Source: Pleurotus ostreatus/Saccharomyces cerevisiae fusant
Taxonomy: Eukaryota; Opisthokonta
Reading direction: 5' to 3'
NCBI GenBank assembly: GCA_024196135.1
Contig: JAMQCK010000103.1
Coordinates: 1 to 64,000 of the forward strand
Length of the DNA stretch: 64,000 nucleotides
The position numbers and the translations under genes are program-made. Shown one piece after another: positions 11,693 through 22,087 of the stretch. Every line of letters begins with the position of its first letter. Within the stretch, counting starts at the first letter, position 1. The notes beneath the pieces were generated by a model. That model saw only the letters and a list, made by a program, of their open reading frames with translations. It was not told the DNA's origin and made no database searches.

Positions 11693-13664
11693 ATGCGTTC
11701 CTTTACTTACCTCCTAGCCGCGGCCTGCCTCGCCCAAGCACGCAAGAACAAGTACATCGTACCGGGTGCGACGTGGTACGACACCGACGGCGTGGTCCTG
11801 AGCGCGCACGCGGGTGGGATCGTGCAGACGAACGGCACCTGGTACTGGTTCGGCCAGGACGAGCGCGAGGAAGACAAGAACTTGTTCTCCGGTATGTACT
11901 TCCCTCCTTTCCCTCTTCAACCTCCACCCTTCTATACTGACCTACTCTACACCCCCTTACCAGGCCTCAACGTCTACTCCTCCTCAGACCTTCTCAACTG
12001 GAAGAACGAGGGGCGCGCCCTCAGCCCCGTCAACGGCACCGACATCGACGCCTCCCGCGTCGTCGAGCGCCCCAAGGTCGTCTTCAGCGAGCAGACGCAG
12101 GAGTGGATCCTGTGGTTCCACTCGGATAACTCGAGTTATGGGCTGTTGCAGCAAGGGATTGCGACCAGTCCGAATATAACTGGACCTTATACCTTCCAAC
12201 GCGCTTTCAATCCGCTCGGTGGCACGAGTCAGGACTTCGGGCTTTTCCAGGACGTCGATGGTATGCTTTTGACCTCTCCAACAAGGGGACATGCTATTCA
12301 CTCCTCCATCCGATAGGCCAGACCTACGCCCTCTACAGCAACGGCGATGCAGCCGAGGCTCACGACAACATCATCGCACGCATGAACTCCAACTTCACAG
12401 ACATTGAGGAAGTCGTGTATACTTTCCCTGGTAGGTGCCATCTCCTCTATATTGGCAGCTGGAGGGGCTAGTTGACGCGGCGTGCTCGTAGACTTCGACC
12501 TCGAAGCGCCCGCCATCATCTACACCGGCACGCACTACTACATCCTCATGTCGCACAAGTCGGGTTACAGATCCAACAACGTCGTGGTCTTCTCTGCGGA
12601 GAAGATCACGGGCCCGTGGTCGATTCAGAGTTTCATTGCGCCGTGAGTGTGCAACGTGGCGTAATCATTCGTCGCTGTCCCTGTTCGTTGCTCGAGCGAT
12701 GCCGATGCAAGCTAACCTCTACCGTTCAGGCTCGGCACCCGCACTTTCAACTCGCAGAGCACCATGGGTATCACCGTTAACGGATCATCTACGACGACGC
12801 ATCTCTACTGCGGCGATCAGTGGGCGACTGCGAAGACGCTCTACGATAGTCGGTCAGTGATCTGTCTGTTCCACGTCTCTAGATCTCTTTCCGCCTCAAC
12901 GAATCCCTCACCACTAGCGCTCCCCCTCTAGCTACATGTGGCTCCCCGCCACCATCGACGAGACTACGAGCTCCTTCACCATCGACTGGCACGACCTCTA
13001 CTCCATAGACTCGCAGACGGGCGAAGTCACCTACCCAGAAGGCACGGTCTACGAAGCGGAGGAAGGCGTGCTGAGCGGTTCTGCGTATATTACGACGTGT
13101 GTGAGTAGCTTTCCTGTGCCCCTTTGCCTCTCTTGCGCTTGATAATCCTCGAGTCGAACGATGGCTGACCAAACCCTTGTAGCCGTCTTGCGCGAATAAC
13201 GCGATCGTGACAGGAAGTCAGCTGTAATCACTTCGAGGTCCCTCTGTCAGTACTCATGCCTCCCTCCAGTCGACGCCAACTCCTCGGTCACATTCACGGG
13301 TATAGCGGGAACTGGCAACCCGCAATGGGTCTCCGTCTACTACCACAATCCTGACGGCCTATGGGGCGACAACCGCTCCGGAACCGGCCAAACATTCATC
13401 TTGTGGCGCAACGCGACCGTCTCAGTGAACGAGCAGGAGCCAGTACAGATCAGGCAACTCAGCGGAAGCTCTGGTATTATCTTGAGCCAGCCGCTCAATG
13501 TCACTTTCGCATCGGGCTCTGACAACACCCTGACGGTCGCCGGGGTTTCTGGTGCGTGGCCGAACCACACCTATCCTGCTTATTGACAGATGAATTCCTC
13601 TGTAGGCCTTGTCGCAGATATAGACAAGATCGTGGTGTACGATGACATATATGAGGAGGACTAA
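11693..13664 (+). CDS. GH43 family glycoside hydrolase, exo-beta-1,3-galactanase-like, with C-terminal CBM35-like domain
   Basis: Likely secreted enzyme trimming galactan side chains of arabinogalactan. Nine exons (11693-11891, 11964-12260, 12317-12430, 12492-12642, 12730-12852, 12932-13100, 13183-13216, 13270-13551, 13606-13664) give 475 residues. MRSFTYLLAAACLAQA is the signal peptide; the Met at 11693 is the only ATG that starts it. The five-bladed catalytic part has WYWFGQDE, VVERPKVVF, WFHSDNSSYG, FGLFQDVDG and DLEAPAIIY. The Glu in ERPK and the Gln in TFNSQSTMG match positions known from the Phanerochaete 1,3Gal43A subfamily, which uses Gln instead of an acidic base. The C-terminal 140 residues look like a CBM35 beta-sandwich (WVSVYYHNPDG, NTLTVAGVSG, ADIDKIVVY). 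Confidence 0.88.
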
Positions 13665-14023
13665 GGGTCGTTTGTAGGCAGATGCCAATGTTGATTGTGG
13701 TTGTGGGTCCAGTTTGATGCGACCACATGATCTTGTTGATCTCCCTTGGCGGCGCGCCCGCCGTCCATTTCCGCCAACACCTGCTTATCCTTGTACTTTT
13801 CCTGCGATAATTTACTCTCATGGTGTGCTGGATCCTTCGAGACCGCTGTGCTCAACGATGGGGAAGCCTGAACCCCCGATGACGCGCGGATGCGATGACG
13901 AAGCCTGACGAAGCGTCGGCCCACCTGATAACCGGGCATAGAAGTACTGAAGAACGCCATTGTTCTTTGCTCTCAACGTCCGTCTCCCCTCAATCCCTTC
14001 CCCTCCACGCAGAACACCCAAGA
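13665..14023. other. Intergenic between GH43 and PIG3-type gene
   Basis: 359 bases of 3' UTR and promoter. No TATA close to the next ATG, which is preceded by a pyrimidine-rich leader. Confidence 0.45.
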
Positions 14024-15490
14024 ATGCGCGCAGTCCTCATCAAAGATGGCAAAGGTCCCGCAGAAAACCTATACATCGGCGAGGCCCCAAAGCCGACCCC
14101 CGCAGCAGGAGAGGTCCTCGTACAGGTATGCTGGCTTACCCCCTCCCGCCCGCGCACCACCATTTTCGTCTCGCAACAGCCCCTCCCCTCCATAATCCAC
14201 CACCCACTAACCCACCTCGCTATCGGCCCAGATCAAAGCCTTCGGTTTGAACCGCCTCGACATCCTGCAACGCCAGGGGAACTACCCCCCACCCGCGGGC
14301 GCGTCAGACATCATGGGCGTCGAGTTCTCGGGCGTGGTCGTCGAGATCGGATTGGGCGTCGAGATGTGGAAGGCGGGCGCGGAGGTGATGGGGCTGGTCG
14401 GCGGTGTAGGTCCATGACCGTGCCACGCGGAGCGGATGGGCGCCTAATCCGGTTTCAGGGCGCGTACGCCGAATTCATCAATGTGACCGCCACGCATCTG
14501 TTCCCCAAGCCGGAGGGTCTGTCTTGGGTGCAGGCTGCCGCGATTCCGGAGGTCTGGCTGACGGGTGGGTGATCATCTTCGGAACGAGCGATGAATTTTG
14601 GGAGTACTGACGCGCTTCGCAGCCTTCCAGAGCCTCATCACCATCAACAACCTGCAGAAGGGCGAGGACGTGCTCATCCACGCCGGTGCATCCGGCGTCG
14701 GCATCGCCGCTACCCAACTATCCCACCTTTACGGCGCGTAAGTACTTTTCCGCGCGCATATACCCACCTCCTTCACCCTAACCACTTCCCAGCAACCGCA
14801 TCTTCGTCACCGCCGGCTCCGACGACAAGCTCGCCACGCTCAAGTCGATGCCCGCCGGCCCCAGCCACGGCGTGAACTACAAAACGCAGGACTTCGCCGC
14901 CGAGATCCAGCGCGAGACGGGCGGGCGGGGCGTCGACGTGATCCTCGATTTCGTCGGGCAAAGCCACTGGCAGAAGAATATGAAGTCGCTCGCATTTGAT
15001 GGGAGACTGAGCTTGCAGGGTCTTCTGAGCGGCGGGAAGGTGCCCGACTTTGATCTCGCGCCGATTCTGGGCAAGCGTCTGCGCATTCAGGGCAGCACGC
15101 TTCGCTCGCGCAGCAAGCAGTACCAGGCGGAATTGATTCAGCGGTATGTATGCGACCACCAGCATGATTTACACTAGCTCAACTACTGCCTCAGCTTCGC
15201 CCACGAAGTCATGCCGAAGATGCAGGCAGAAGGTCCCATCTCGCCCACGATACACCAGGTGTGTATCCTTGTAGATCCGCATGGTGTATACACCGGCGGA
15301 TCTGCGCAAACGGACCTCAGATCTTACTGAATCTCCCACCCGCCAGGTATTCCCATGGACGCAGATTCAGGAGGCGCACAGAGATATGGAGGCGGACAAG
15401 AATATGTGCGTCGCACCATCGGTCTTGATCACTGCCTCAGCTGACAGCGATTCCCCGAACAGCGGCAAGATTGTGGTGGAGGTGGTCTGA
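14024..15490 (+). CDS. PIG3-type NAD(P)H:quinone oxidoreductase (zinc-less MDR superfamily)
   Basis: Soluble reductase using NADPH on quinones. Eight exons (14024-14125, 14232-14405, 14459-14564, 14623-14737, 14793-15143, 15195-15258, 15347-15405, 15463-15490) join to 332 residues. N-terminal GroES-like fold: IGEAPKPTPAAGEVLVQIKAFGLNRLDILQRQG, the PIG3 form without zinc-ligand cysteines. AAIPEVWLTAFQSL precedes the Rossmann nucleotide site HAGASGVGIAATQLS. The C-terminus FPWTQIQEAHRDME...NIGKIVVEV is typical of the family. In exon 3 the donor at 14565 was chosen over an earlier GT because it restores the conserved EVWLTAFQ stretch and the frame. Confidence 0.92.
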
Positions 15491-15862
15491 GGAGGGATCT
15501 CGGTCGGTGTTGGCGAGTATGCGCTCTGAGGGCAAGGAAAAAGAAGCTGAGGCGGAGAGAGAAGAAGGGAAGTCCGGTAAGTAAACACATTCATTGCCTC
15601 CGGTTGGCAATACATGAATTTGTTCACTGAGCTGACGAGCGCGTAGGACGAAGCAGAGAATAAAATGTACTCTATAGACGCTGGTGCAAAATCCCAGGCT
15701 GCGCGAAGCGAGGCGATGCCCTGCGATGCAAGATGAAAAATGAAAGCGGAAGGAGGAAGCGCCGCTCAATATGGCAGCTCTTATCTGGGAAGCGTTGTCA
15801 CCTCGCGCGCGCGAGCTTGAAACTTGCCGGCGAGGTCTTTACATTTGATCTGCAAGAGCTCT

Positions 15863-15942
15863 GCTATTGACCTTCAAGTCTACGCTATTGACCTCCGATG
15901 TCTGTGCTATTGACCCGAGGTCTGACCAATTGACCGCAGATT
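15863..15942. repeat. Short tandem repeat, 21-22 bp unit, about four copies
   Basis: GCTATTGACC recurs at 15863, 15884 and 15906, followed by a diverged CCAATTGACC near 15926. Between the cores lie related words (TTCAAGTCTAC, TCCGATGTCTGT, CGAGGTCTGA). Confidence 0.7.
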
Positions 15943-16087
15943 CCTGAAGCCGACCGACGGTATCTACGCGCTGCAGAGACGAGATCTCTGGATCGGAGCG
16001 AGGGGCACACGCGGATCTGTGCGACGAGATCGCTAGTTCTGCGACCCTGCTTTAGGTGAGCCCATGGAGTTCGTGATTAGCGCCGAG

Positions 16088-16200
16088 GGTTTATGACCAT
16101 CGCCATGGGTTTAAAAATATTGCCTTGCATTCATGACCACTGCCGCGGCTTCATGATCACCGACCGGCATGGATTCATGATCATCGGAGGCGGTGTCGCC
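16088..16200. repeat. Imperfect repeats of a TTCATGAYCAYYG core
   Basis: Related words TTTATGACCATCG, TTCATGACCACTG, TTCATGATCACCG and TTCATGATCATCG occur four times within about 110 bp. Each core contains a near-palindromic TCATGA or TGATCA. Confidence 0.55.
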
Positions 16201-17657
16201 ATTGTCGCAGGGGGTCGGAGCACACGCAGACGCAACGCCACCAAGACGGCGCTCAATGATGCAGAAGCAAAGCAGAGAAGCGCCCGTTGCCTAATTGGGA
16301 TGAAGGTCAATGACGCCACCAGGCGCCAAAGGGCCTGTGTTCACTATGCACAGGTCTACCTACGCTGTGCGTCTTCCATCCTCTCACGCCTCGTACTCTG
16401 GGACTGTGGGTTTCTTTCTCAGCGTCCCGAGGTCTGCCTCGCTCGCCCTCTGCCCTATAGCCGTACACCTCGGGCGAGTAAGCGCTAGAGAAGGCAAGCA
16501 GCGCTTACGACGGGAAAGCAAGCGCTTACGGACGTCAACCGCTATCCCGCCTCGGCATCCGACTCGGGACACGGAATCTTCGCGGTGAGTCAGGCCGACG
16601 AGGCATCCTCCGCTTTCCCGTCGCAAGAGAGGCGTCTGCCAGAGAGACACCGCAGAAGACACACAGGACTGAATATACGCAGTCGTCGGAACCGCGCTTG
16701 CCTGCGCGGGCGTCTGAGAATTGAATAGTTGTCAAGTGATTGTTTACTTCTCGTTGTTTTTGGGGGACCCTTGCCTATGTATACGACCTCTCAATTCAGC
16801 CATGATAGGTGGGTCTTGTCGTGCTCTCGTACGCTTTCAATACGATTGGCATACAGGTGTAAATCAGTGAGCCCTCGCAGGTCCGCTGGGGGACCGGCCT
16901 CGGTATTTCTCGTCCTGGCGGGCAAGATAGCGAAGGAAGACGCCGATAATGCACTTGCGACCTAGACGACCAGGATCAGCTAGCAAAACGATTCAACAAG
17001 GTCGCAGGCGTTCTGGAACGCCATCTTTTCTCGACTGCGCGCACTGTATAGTACGTCGCACTTCTGGTGCCATATCCATTGTTCACATGCGTGATGCGCT
17101 GACGAAGCTGAGCTCCTGCAGCCAAGAACGCGGCGACCACGGCTGTTCTGCGACGCCCTTTACGAATACGCGCTACTGACCAACTCTCCTGACTCAAGCC
17201 CTCGGATCGGCGTCGCAAATGACCCTCCCTCCGACGGCCTTCCACTTGCGTCCTAGCATTCTTCACGTAGCCAAGGCTTCGCCATAATGCACCTTTCGGA
17301 ATCAGTAATCCTAGTGACCTTCGCTCCGTTGCCCGATAGTGGTCCGGTGTCCATGAGCTTCCGCCATCCAGCGGTCTATCGGGCTGGCTTTCATGCCGGA
17401 TTAGGTCACAGGTGCTTCTGGTGCTTCGCAGCGCTCCGTTAATTGCATGACCTCACCTGATATTCCCAGGGCGACCCATCGCAGGAACGAAGTCCTCGGT
17501 CGCCGGACCACTGCAGGCGCCTGTCGACATGGTGAGTGTTCTATGTGTTATCCGGGTTGCTGCTCGGAGAGAACGATTCGGCGAATATGTTCGCCTGCGA
17601 CTGAGGTGGCAAGTGCGTGCGGGACGTCGTGTCCGTATCCTATCACGATCTACTGAT

Positions 17658-18400
17658 GAATGCCCTAGGGAGGGGAGAGTCGAGTATTATTATTCGATCC
17701 GATCTGAGGGACCCGAGCTAGCGTGCCGCGCAGAAGGCCCGCAGCCGCCCGAGCACACGTGTGTCGTTGCCGTCAGACTCTGCGTAGGGATGGACCATCA
17801 CCAAGTCGCCTCATCCACAGGCAACGACCAGGGTGAGGGGACGAAGGGGACCCCATGGACTCTGACAAGCCGTCACACAGTGACATCGGCGTTCGCCGTG
17901 TCATGATCAGCCTTCGTCGCCCGTGACTTCACTAGATAGGTAGAGAGGGGACACCAGCTACAAGGTGAATCGCGAAGTCCTCCGGCACATCAACATCATG
18001 CTCCTAGACCCCGTCGGGATGCACCACAAATCTCACGGGAGGACGCAGCTGCACCTATGCACGTGACATGTTGAACTCCAGCCGCTCAAGCTACAGTACT
18101 TCCTTGTTGTAGATGTGATGCCGTCGCTCATGTACATGTATGGCTGTGTCGCACCTAAGCTACTTGCACGCCTAAAAAGGGCCTTTAGCCGCCGAGCACG
18201 CGTTCCATGAACTCAGGAAACTCCCAACGGTTTGCAGTGTGACAGGGTGTGACGCACCGCTCAATCTCTCCAGACCGAGCAGCGCGGAAACAAGGGGGGC
18301 CGGGAACCGAACGAGGGCGTTTCGAACCCATCAACTTCTCCGGCCTAAATCGAATAATAATAATCAACTATGGACTCATGCCCTAGGGCAGTAGCGTCCT
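17658..18400. repeat. Degenerate inverted repeat pair
   Basis: The left arm (about 17660-17697) reads TGCCCTAGGG, then AGTC, then ATTATTATTCGAT. The reverse complement of about 18352-18400 carries the same three words in the same order with slightly different spacing. The arms enclose about 650 bp of non-coding sequence. They could be worn terminal repeats of a small non-autonomous element, but no target-site duplication was recognised. Confidence 0.35.
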
Positions 18401-19454
18401 CGTAACCGATTATCGCGATGGATTTAATTCCCACTCTAACAGCAGCGCGAGCGGTACTGCAGTTAATTGTTCCACGGAATGCTATTAATTGCAGAAGCAA
18501 GGAACGTGCAGACGTACAGGCGCCTCGCAAAGTCCGCACAATCTCAGCTCGCCGAGCCCTCTGACGATCAGGGTCGCAATCACCGTCTTGCACCTCAGTT
18601 GAACGTATTGCTTCGCCCAGGCTTCGCCGAAGGTGCGCTCCCACGAACTTTACTTAGCTCTTTCGCGGGGATCAATACGCTGCGTACTGACACGCAGACC
18701 AGCGCGTGCGCGCGTCCCGTACCTTGTTTCGCTACCCTATCCAGTGAATTGGCTAGCTAATCCCAACATCGTCAGGCGCGATATGCACGGGGCGCTCCCA
18801 GCCCGACTTGCCACCCAAAGTCCCCGATTCCATCGCTTCAGCAGCCTTCCCACACGCCGCCTGTCATGTTCACGGCGCCGCAGCCGCGAAGCTTTGCCGC
18901 ATATTTCGCTGTTTATGTCGGTTTATACTCATGGACGGCCGCGGATTTCCGAACAAGGGCAGCTGAGTCGCCAGCGTGGCAGCATTCCCTGGTTGATCTC
19001 GCCCGACCGGACATAACTTGTGGCCGTGCAGTGAAACGCGCGTGGGCAGTTGGGGTTAACTGCTACAATCCCCACCTCCCATCCAGTGTCGAAAACCTAT
19101 GTCGTCAACGTGTCCCTCCCCACAGGACAGCCGAGACACTGGAGGCGGCCTCACTTCCCGTCGACCGATTAACTCTACGCGAGCTGCCGAAAAGTCAACA
19201 TTATGTGACGGTTTTTGTGACCAGCGTGACGCTGACTGCCATCGCAGCACCCTTCCATCGACGCCAATGTCACCTATATGGACGAGGATCTCGCGATCTC
19301 CGCGCGCAATGAAACCATCACCGTGGTCGGGACGGACGCGGGCGCGCAGAGGAATGACAAAGTAGAAAGCCGCCCGACACCATCATCGAGTCACCATCAG
19401 TCACGGCGCATAGTGATTCACAGCCTACAGGCGCCCGTGCGAAGTCGACATAGG

Positions 19455-19463
19455 TATATAAGG
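19455..19463 (+). promoter_or_regulatory. TATA box ahead of the 32-codon ORF
   Basis: TATATAAGG, followed by about 160 nt of strongly C/T/A-rich leader with CTCGC and CACAC runs, the architecture of highly expressed fungal genes. Confidence 0.6.
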
Positions 19464-19619
19464 CCCGTTCGATCTGAAGGGAGGGACACTCATCCACTTG
19501 CCTCGCAAGCCCATCACACTTCGTCGCTCAGACATCCGCACACGACTCGCAGTCTCAGACTCGACTCGCTCTTGCACCCTTCTCTCTCGCACTCACCCAC
19601 CTCGCACACACTCATCGCA

Positions 19620-19718
19620 ATGGCTGGCCAGTCCAATGGTACCAAGGGCTCGGGCTCGAGCTCTGGCTCGTCCGCAGTCAAGGGCGGCGCGTCGTCGACA
19701 GGCGCCGTGTTCTTCTAA
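19620..19718 (+). CDS. 32-residue Gly/Ser-rich peptide ORF, unknown function
   Basis: A very short ORF in the best initiation context of the region (ATCGCAATGGCTGGC) downstream of a clear TATA box and CT-rich leader. The product starts MAGQSNGTKGSGSSSGSS and ends ASSTGAVFF. It is almost wholly Gly/Ser with two Lys, lacks a signal peptide, and has no Cys, so it is not a CaaX pheromone precursor. No intron is needed and none obvious extends it. It could be a genuine micropeptide, the first reading frame of an mRNA with another function, or a decoy in a non-coding transcript. I do not recognise it. Confidence 0.4.
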   Translation: MAGQSNGTKGSGSSSGSSAVKGGASSTGAVFF

Positions 19719-20274
19719 GCACACAGGCCCCTCCGACGCGCCCTCCCCTTCCACACGTCCAACATACAATACACTCGCCACCTATTCTTCCAAGACGCGC
19801 CTCGCCGCCACCGCCACCGCCTTCTATTTATCTCGGACGGCCGCGCAGCGCGTATACGCTATCGTCGCCTAATCTCCCAGGATGCCCTCGATGGGCAGAG
19901 CCGATGAAGACGCGCCGAGAGGGGGGAGAAGCAGGACAGGGCGCGCCGCGGCTTCGGCAGGATACTCATCATCGTTCCCCATCACCCATCGACACATCGC
20001 ATCTTCTACGCACCCGCTGACTTATGTATCTATTCGAAGGATCGCCCATCATGCACTTCCTATGTATTGTCCACCTGTAGCACGTTCCCCACTATCCTCA
20101 TCTTCGCTCTGTTCTCCTTACCTTACCTTGATAAGCGGCCTTATACTACGCCCGCCACCACTAGTATTCCTATGTACTCGGACTTCTTCCTGGATCTGTT
20201 AGAATAGAAACCGCCGACTCCCCTGACCTCGGGTTCGCGTGATCTGCAGATTGAGTCGAAGCTGAGAAATCGGG
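19719..20274. other. 3' region of the short ORF and terminator space
   Basis: About 550 bases, C/T-rich. Likely 3' UTR of the 32-codon transcript converging on the alpha/beta hydrolase gene. Larger overlapping ORFs here have no protein character. Confidence 0.4.
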
Positions 20275-21844
20275 CTACAGGCGCGATGCAACATCAGTCT
20301 TCCCCTGCCCTCCCCAGACACCATCACGCAGGCCGCCCCTGGTTCTCAGGTTCCACCAGCCAACGATGTCACCCACCAACTCCTGCGTCCGGGCCTCGAA
20401 GTTGTGCCCGGCGCCCTCCATCAGGTGCAGCGTATGCGTCCCGGGCGTTCGCCCGCCCAAAGCGCGCGCATAGATCACGGCGTCATACCTTCAGTGCGCG
20501 TGAGTACAAGGCTCCCACGCGAACCGCGGACAGGGAGGTACGCACGGCGGGACCGCCGCGTCCGCGAGGCCGTGCACGCTCAGCACGTCCGCGCGCGCGG
20601 GGAAGCGCGCCCACACGAGGCTCGTGTCGAATGCGACGAACGCGGCGAGGTCGGAGGGCGTCACGCGCAGCGCGAGCTGCCTGCGCGCGACCACGGGCCG
20701 CCACACCGCGAAGCCCTTGTCTGCTATCTCCTCCTTCCAAGCCTGCACCGCGGGGGATTCTGCGTCGTTTGCGGTCAGCGGGTCCCGCTCGACGGGCGGG
20801 CCTGGCACTCTGTCTGCGCACCGAGGAATTTCTGCGAGCCGACGTCAGGATGGTCCCGCGTATCTGGCCCGCACGCACCTCCATCCGGTACCGTCCCGAG
20901 ACGTTGACGAAGCCGTCAACCTCTTGGGCCTCGACCGCGGTGCACATCCAACGGAAGCCGACGATCGACCCGCGGGAGTGTCCAACGAGGAGGGCTATGC
21001 GGTAGCCATAGTTAGTTCGGAGAAAAGCGACGACGGCAGCGAGGTCCTCGACGTCTTCGTCAAGGGCTCCTGCGCGCCATGTTCCGGGGGTCTCGTGGTT
21101 GCCTCTGCGGAAGTCTTGTATCAGTCAGAACTACGCCAAGATGCCGATGAATCGACTGTAGCATGGCCAAAAAAGGCCAGATGGGGAAGGGGGATTGGAG
21201 AGGGGACAATGGCGATACCTCGGTATACATACGTCGGGATGTGCGATTGTACATGGCGTGCTGCAGCTCACCTAAAGTCAAACCGAAAAGAGTCGAGGGG
21301 CAGTTCACGCGCCAGCCTCTTCTGGTACAGATAGTCCTTGTGCCTAGGTATACATTGTCAGAAATCGCACGGACTCTGTGCGTGGCGGCGTGCAGCCGCT
21401 GCGCTTTGTGCCACAGCGAGCCCAGGCTCCTGCCAAGTTGACAAGCGGCGTCGGGCATCATTCCACCGACTGAGGGGAAGATACACCCTTTCAATGAAAG
21501 TTCTCGCGGGGCTGTCACCGCCAATGAGGTCCGCAACTCCCAGCATAGCGCCGTCGCGTCTGAGCGAACCCTAACAATGCAAGGACGGCCTTGGGACGGG
21601 CTCGCCCTAGATGTCTATCTCAGAGCCACTGATGGAGACTCACCCGGCGGTCCCGTGTAGTATCTTGGCGGGGGAGGGGTGAGAACGAGAGTTGAATATA
21701 GCGAAAGGCCTTCTCAATGCGACCCACCAAAGCGATGGGGCGGCCTTCCGTTGTATGTTCTTCGGTTTGCTCCAGAATGCCTGCAATGAAACAACCTCGG
21801 TCTTGCGGGTGAGGTACTCGCAGGGATGTGGATTGTCTGGTCAT
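20275..21844 (-). CDS. Alpha/beta-hydrolase (serine hydrolase, S33-like)
   Basis: Predicted cytosolic serine hydrolase of unknown substrate. Six exons (21728-21844, 21644-21663, 21272-21343, 20875-21104, 20546-20831, 20275-20488) close to 312 residues. The chain reads IALILHGTAGHKDYLYQKRL, then FDFRGNHETPGTWR, then the nucleophile elbow LLVGHSRGSIVGF. VLSVHGLADAAVPPYDAVIYA carries the acidic residue, and HLMEGAGHNF supplies the catalytic His. The joins ALV/ILHG, FR/GN and VPP/YD restore family-like sequence and all phases agree. The donor after RYRMEV is GTGCGG, picked by frame. Exon 2 is only 20 nt and the intron after it is 296 nt, unusually long here. Confidence 0.85.
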
Positions 21845-22087
21845 GATGGGAGGAAGATAGATGAGATCCCTTGTCGTGTCGGACGCAGAACACAAGGCGA
21901 ACATGGGGTTGATGGCAATAACTTCCGGCAACGGCACTTACCGGTGGTCACGTGAAAGCCACCCACACGGACCCATTGAACATCAAGGGCAGGCAAAATG
22001 AGGATAACCAACGAATACAGCAAATATCGCAAGACGTACATCGCGTACAAGGTCACATACAACAGAAGAGAGAAGACTGATACCACC

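Larger units (their letters stand above)
15491..19454. other. Four-kilobase gene-poor region
   Basis: No ORF here has a recognisable domain, and no set of short ORFs can be spliced into one. The stretch holds several tandem repeats and a degenerate inverted repeat (listed separately), several AGCGCTTA-type words near 16.48-16.54 kb, and otherwise unique sequence. It could be old transposon debris or a non-coding RNA region. I found no tRNA fold. Confidence 0.45.

Noticed and set aside
18260..18345. Possible tRNA T-arm (GGGTTCGAA words) near the inverted repeat
   Set aside because: Flanking bases do not pair into a T-stem and no acceptor or anticodon arm could be found.
19278..19718. Longer 146-codon ORF containing the 32-codon ORF in the same frame
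   Set aside because: Its upstream part would lie across the TATA box and leader; low-complexity Ser/His/Arg sequence, so the internal ATG after the leader was preferred.
20286..21005. 239-codon plus-strand ORF
   Set aside because: Arg/Ala/Pro-rich antisense of the alpha/beta hydrolase exons.
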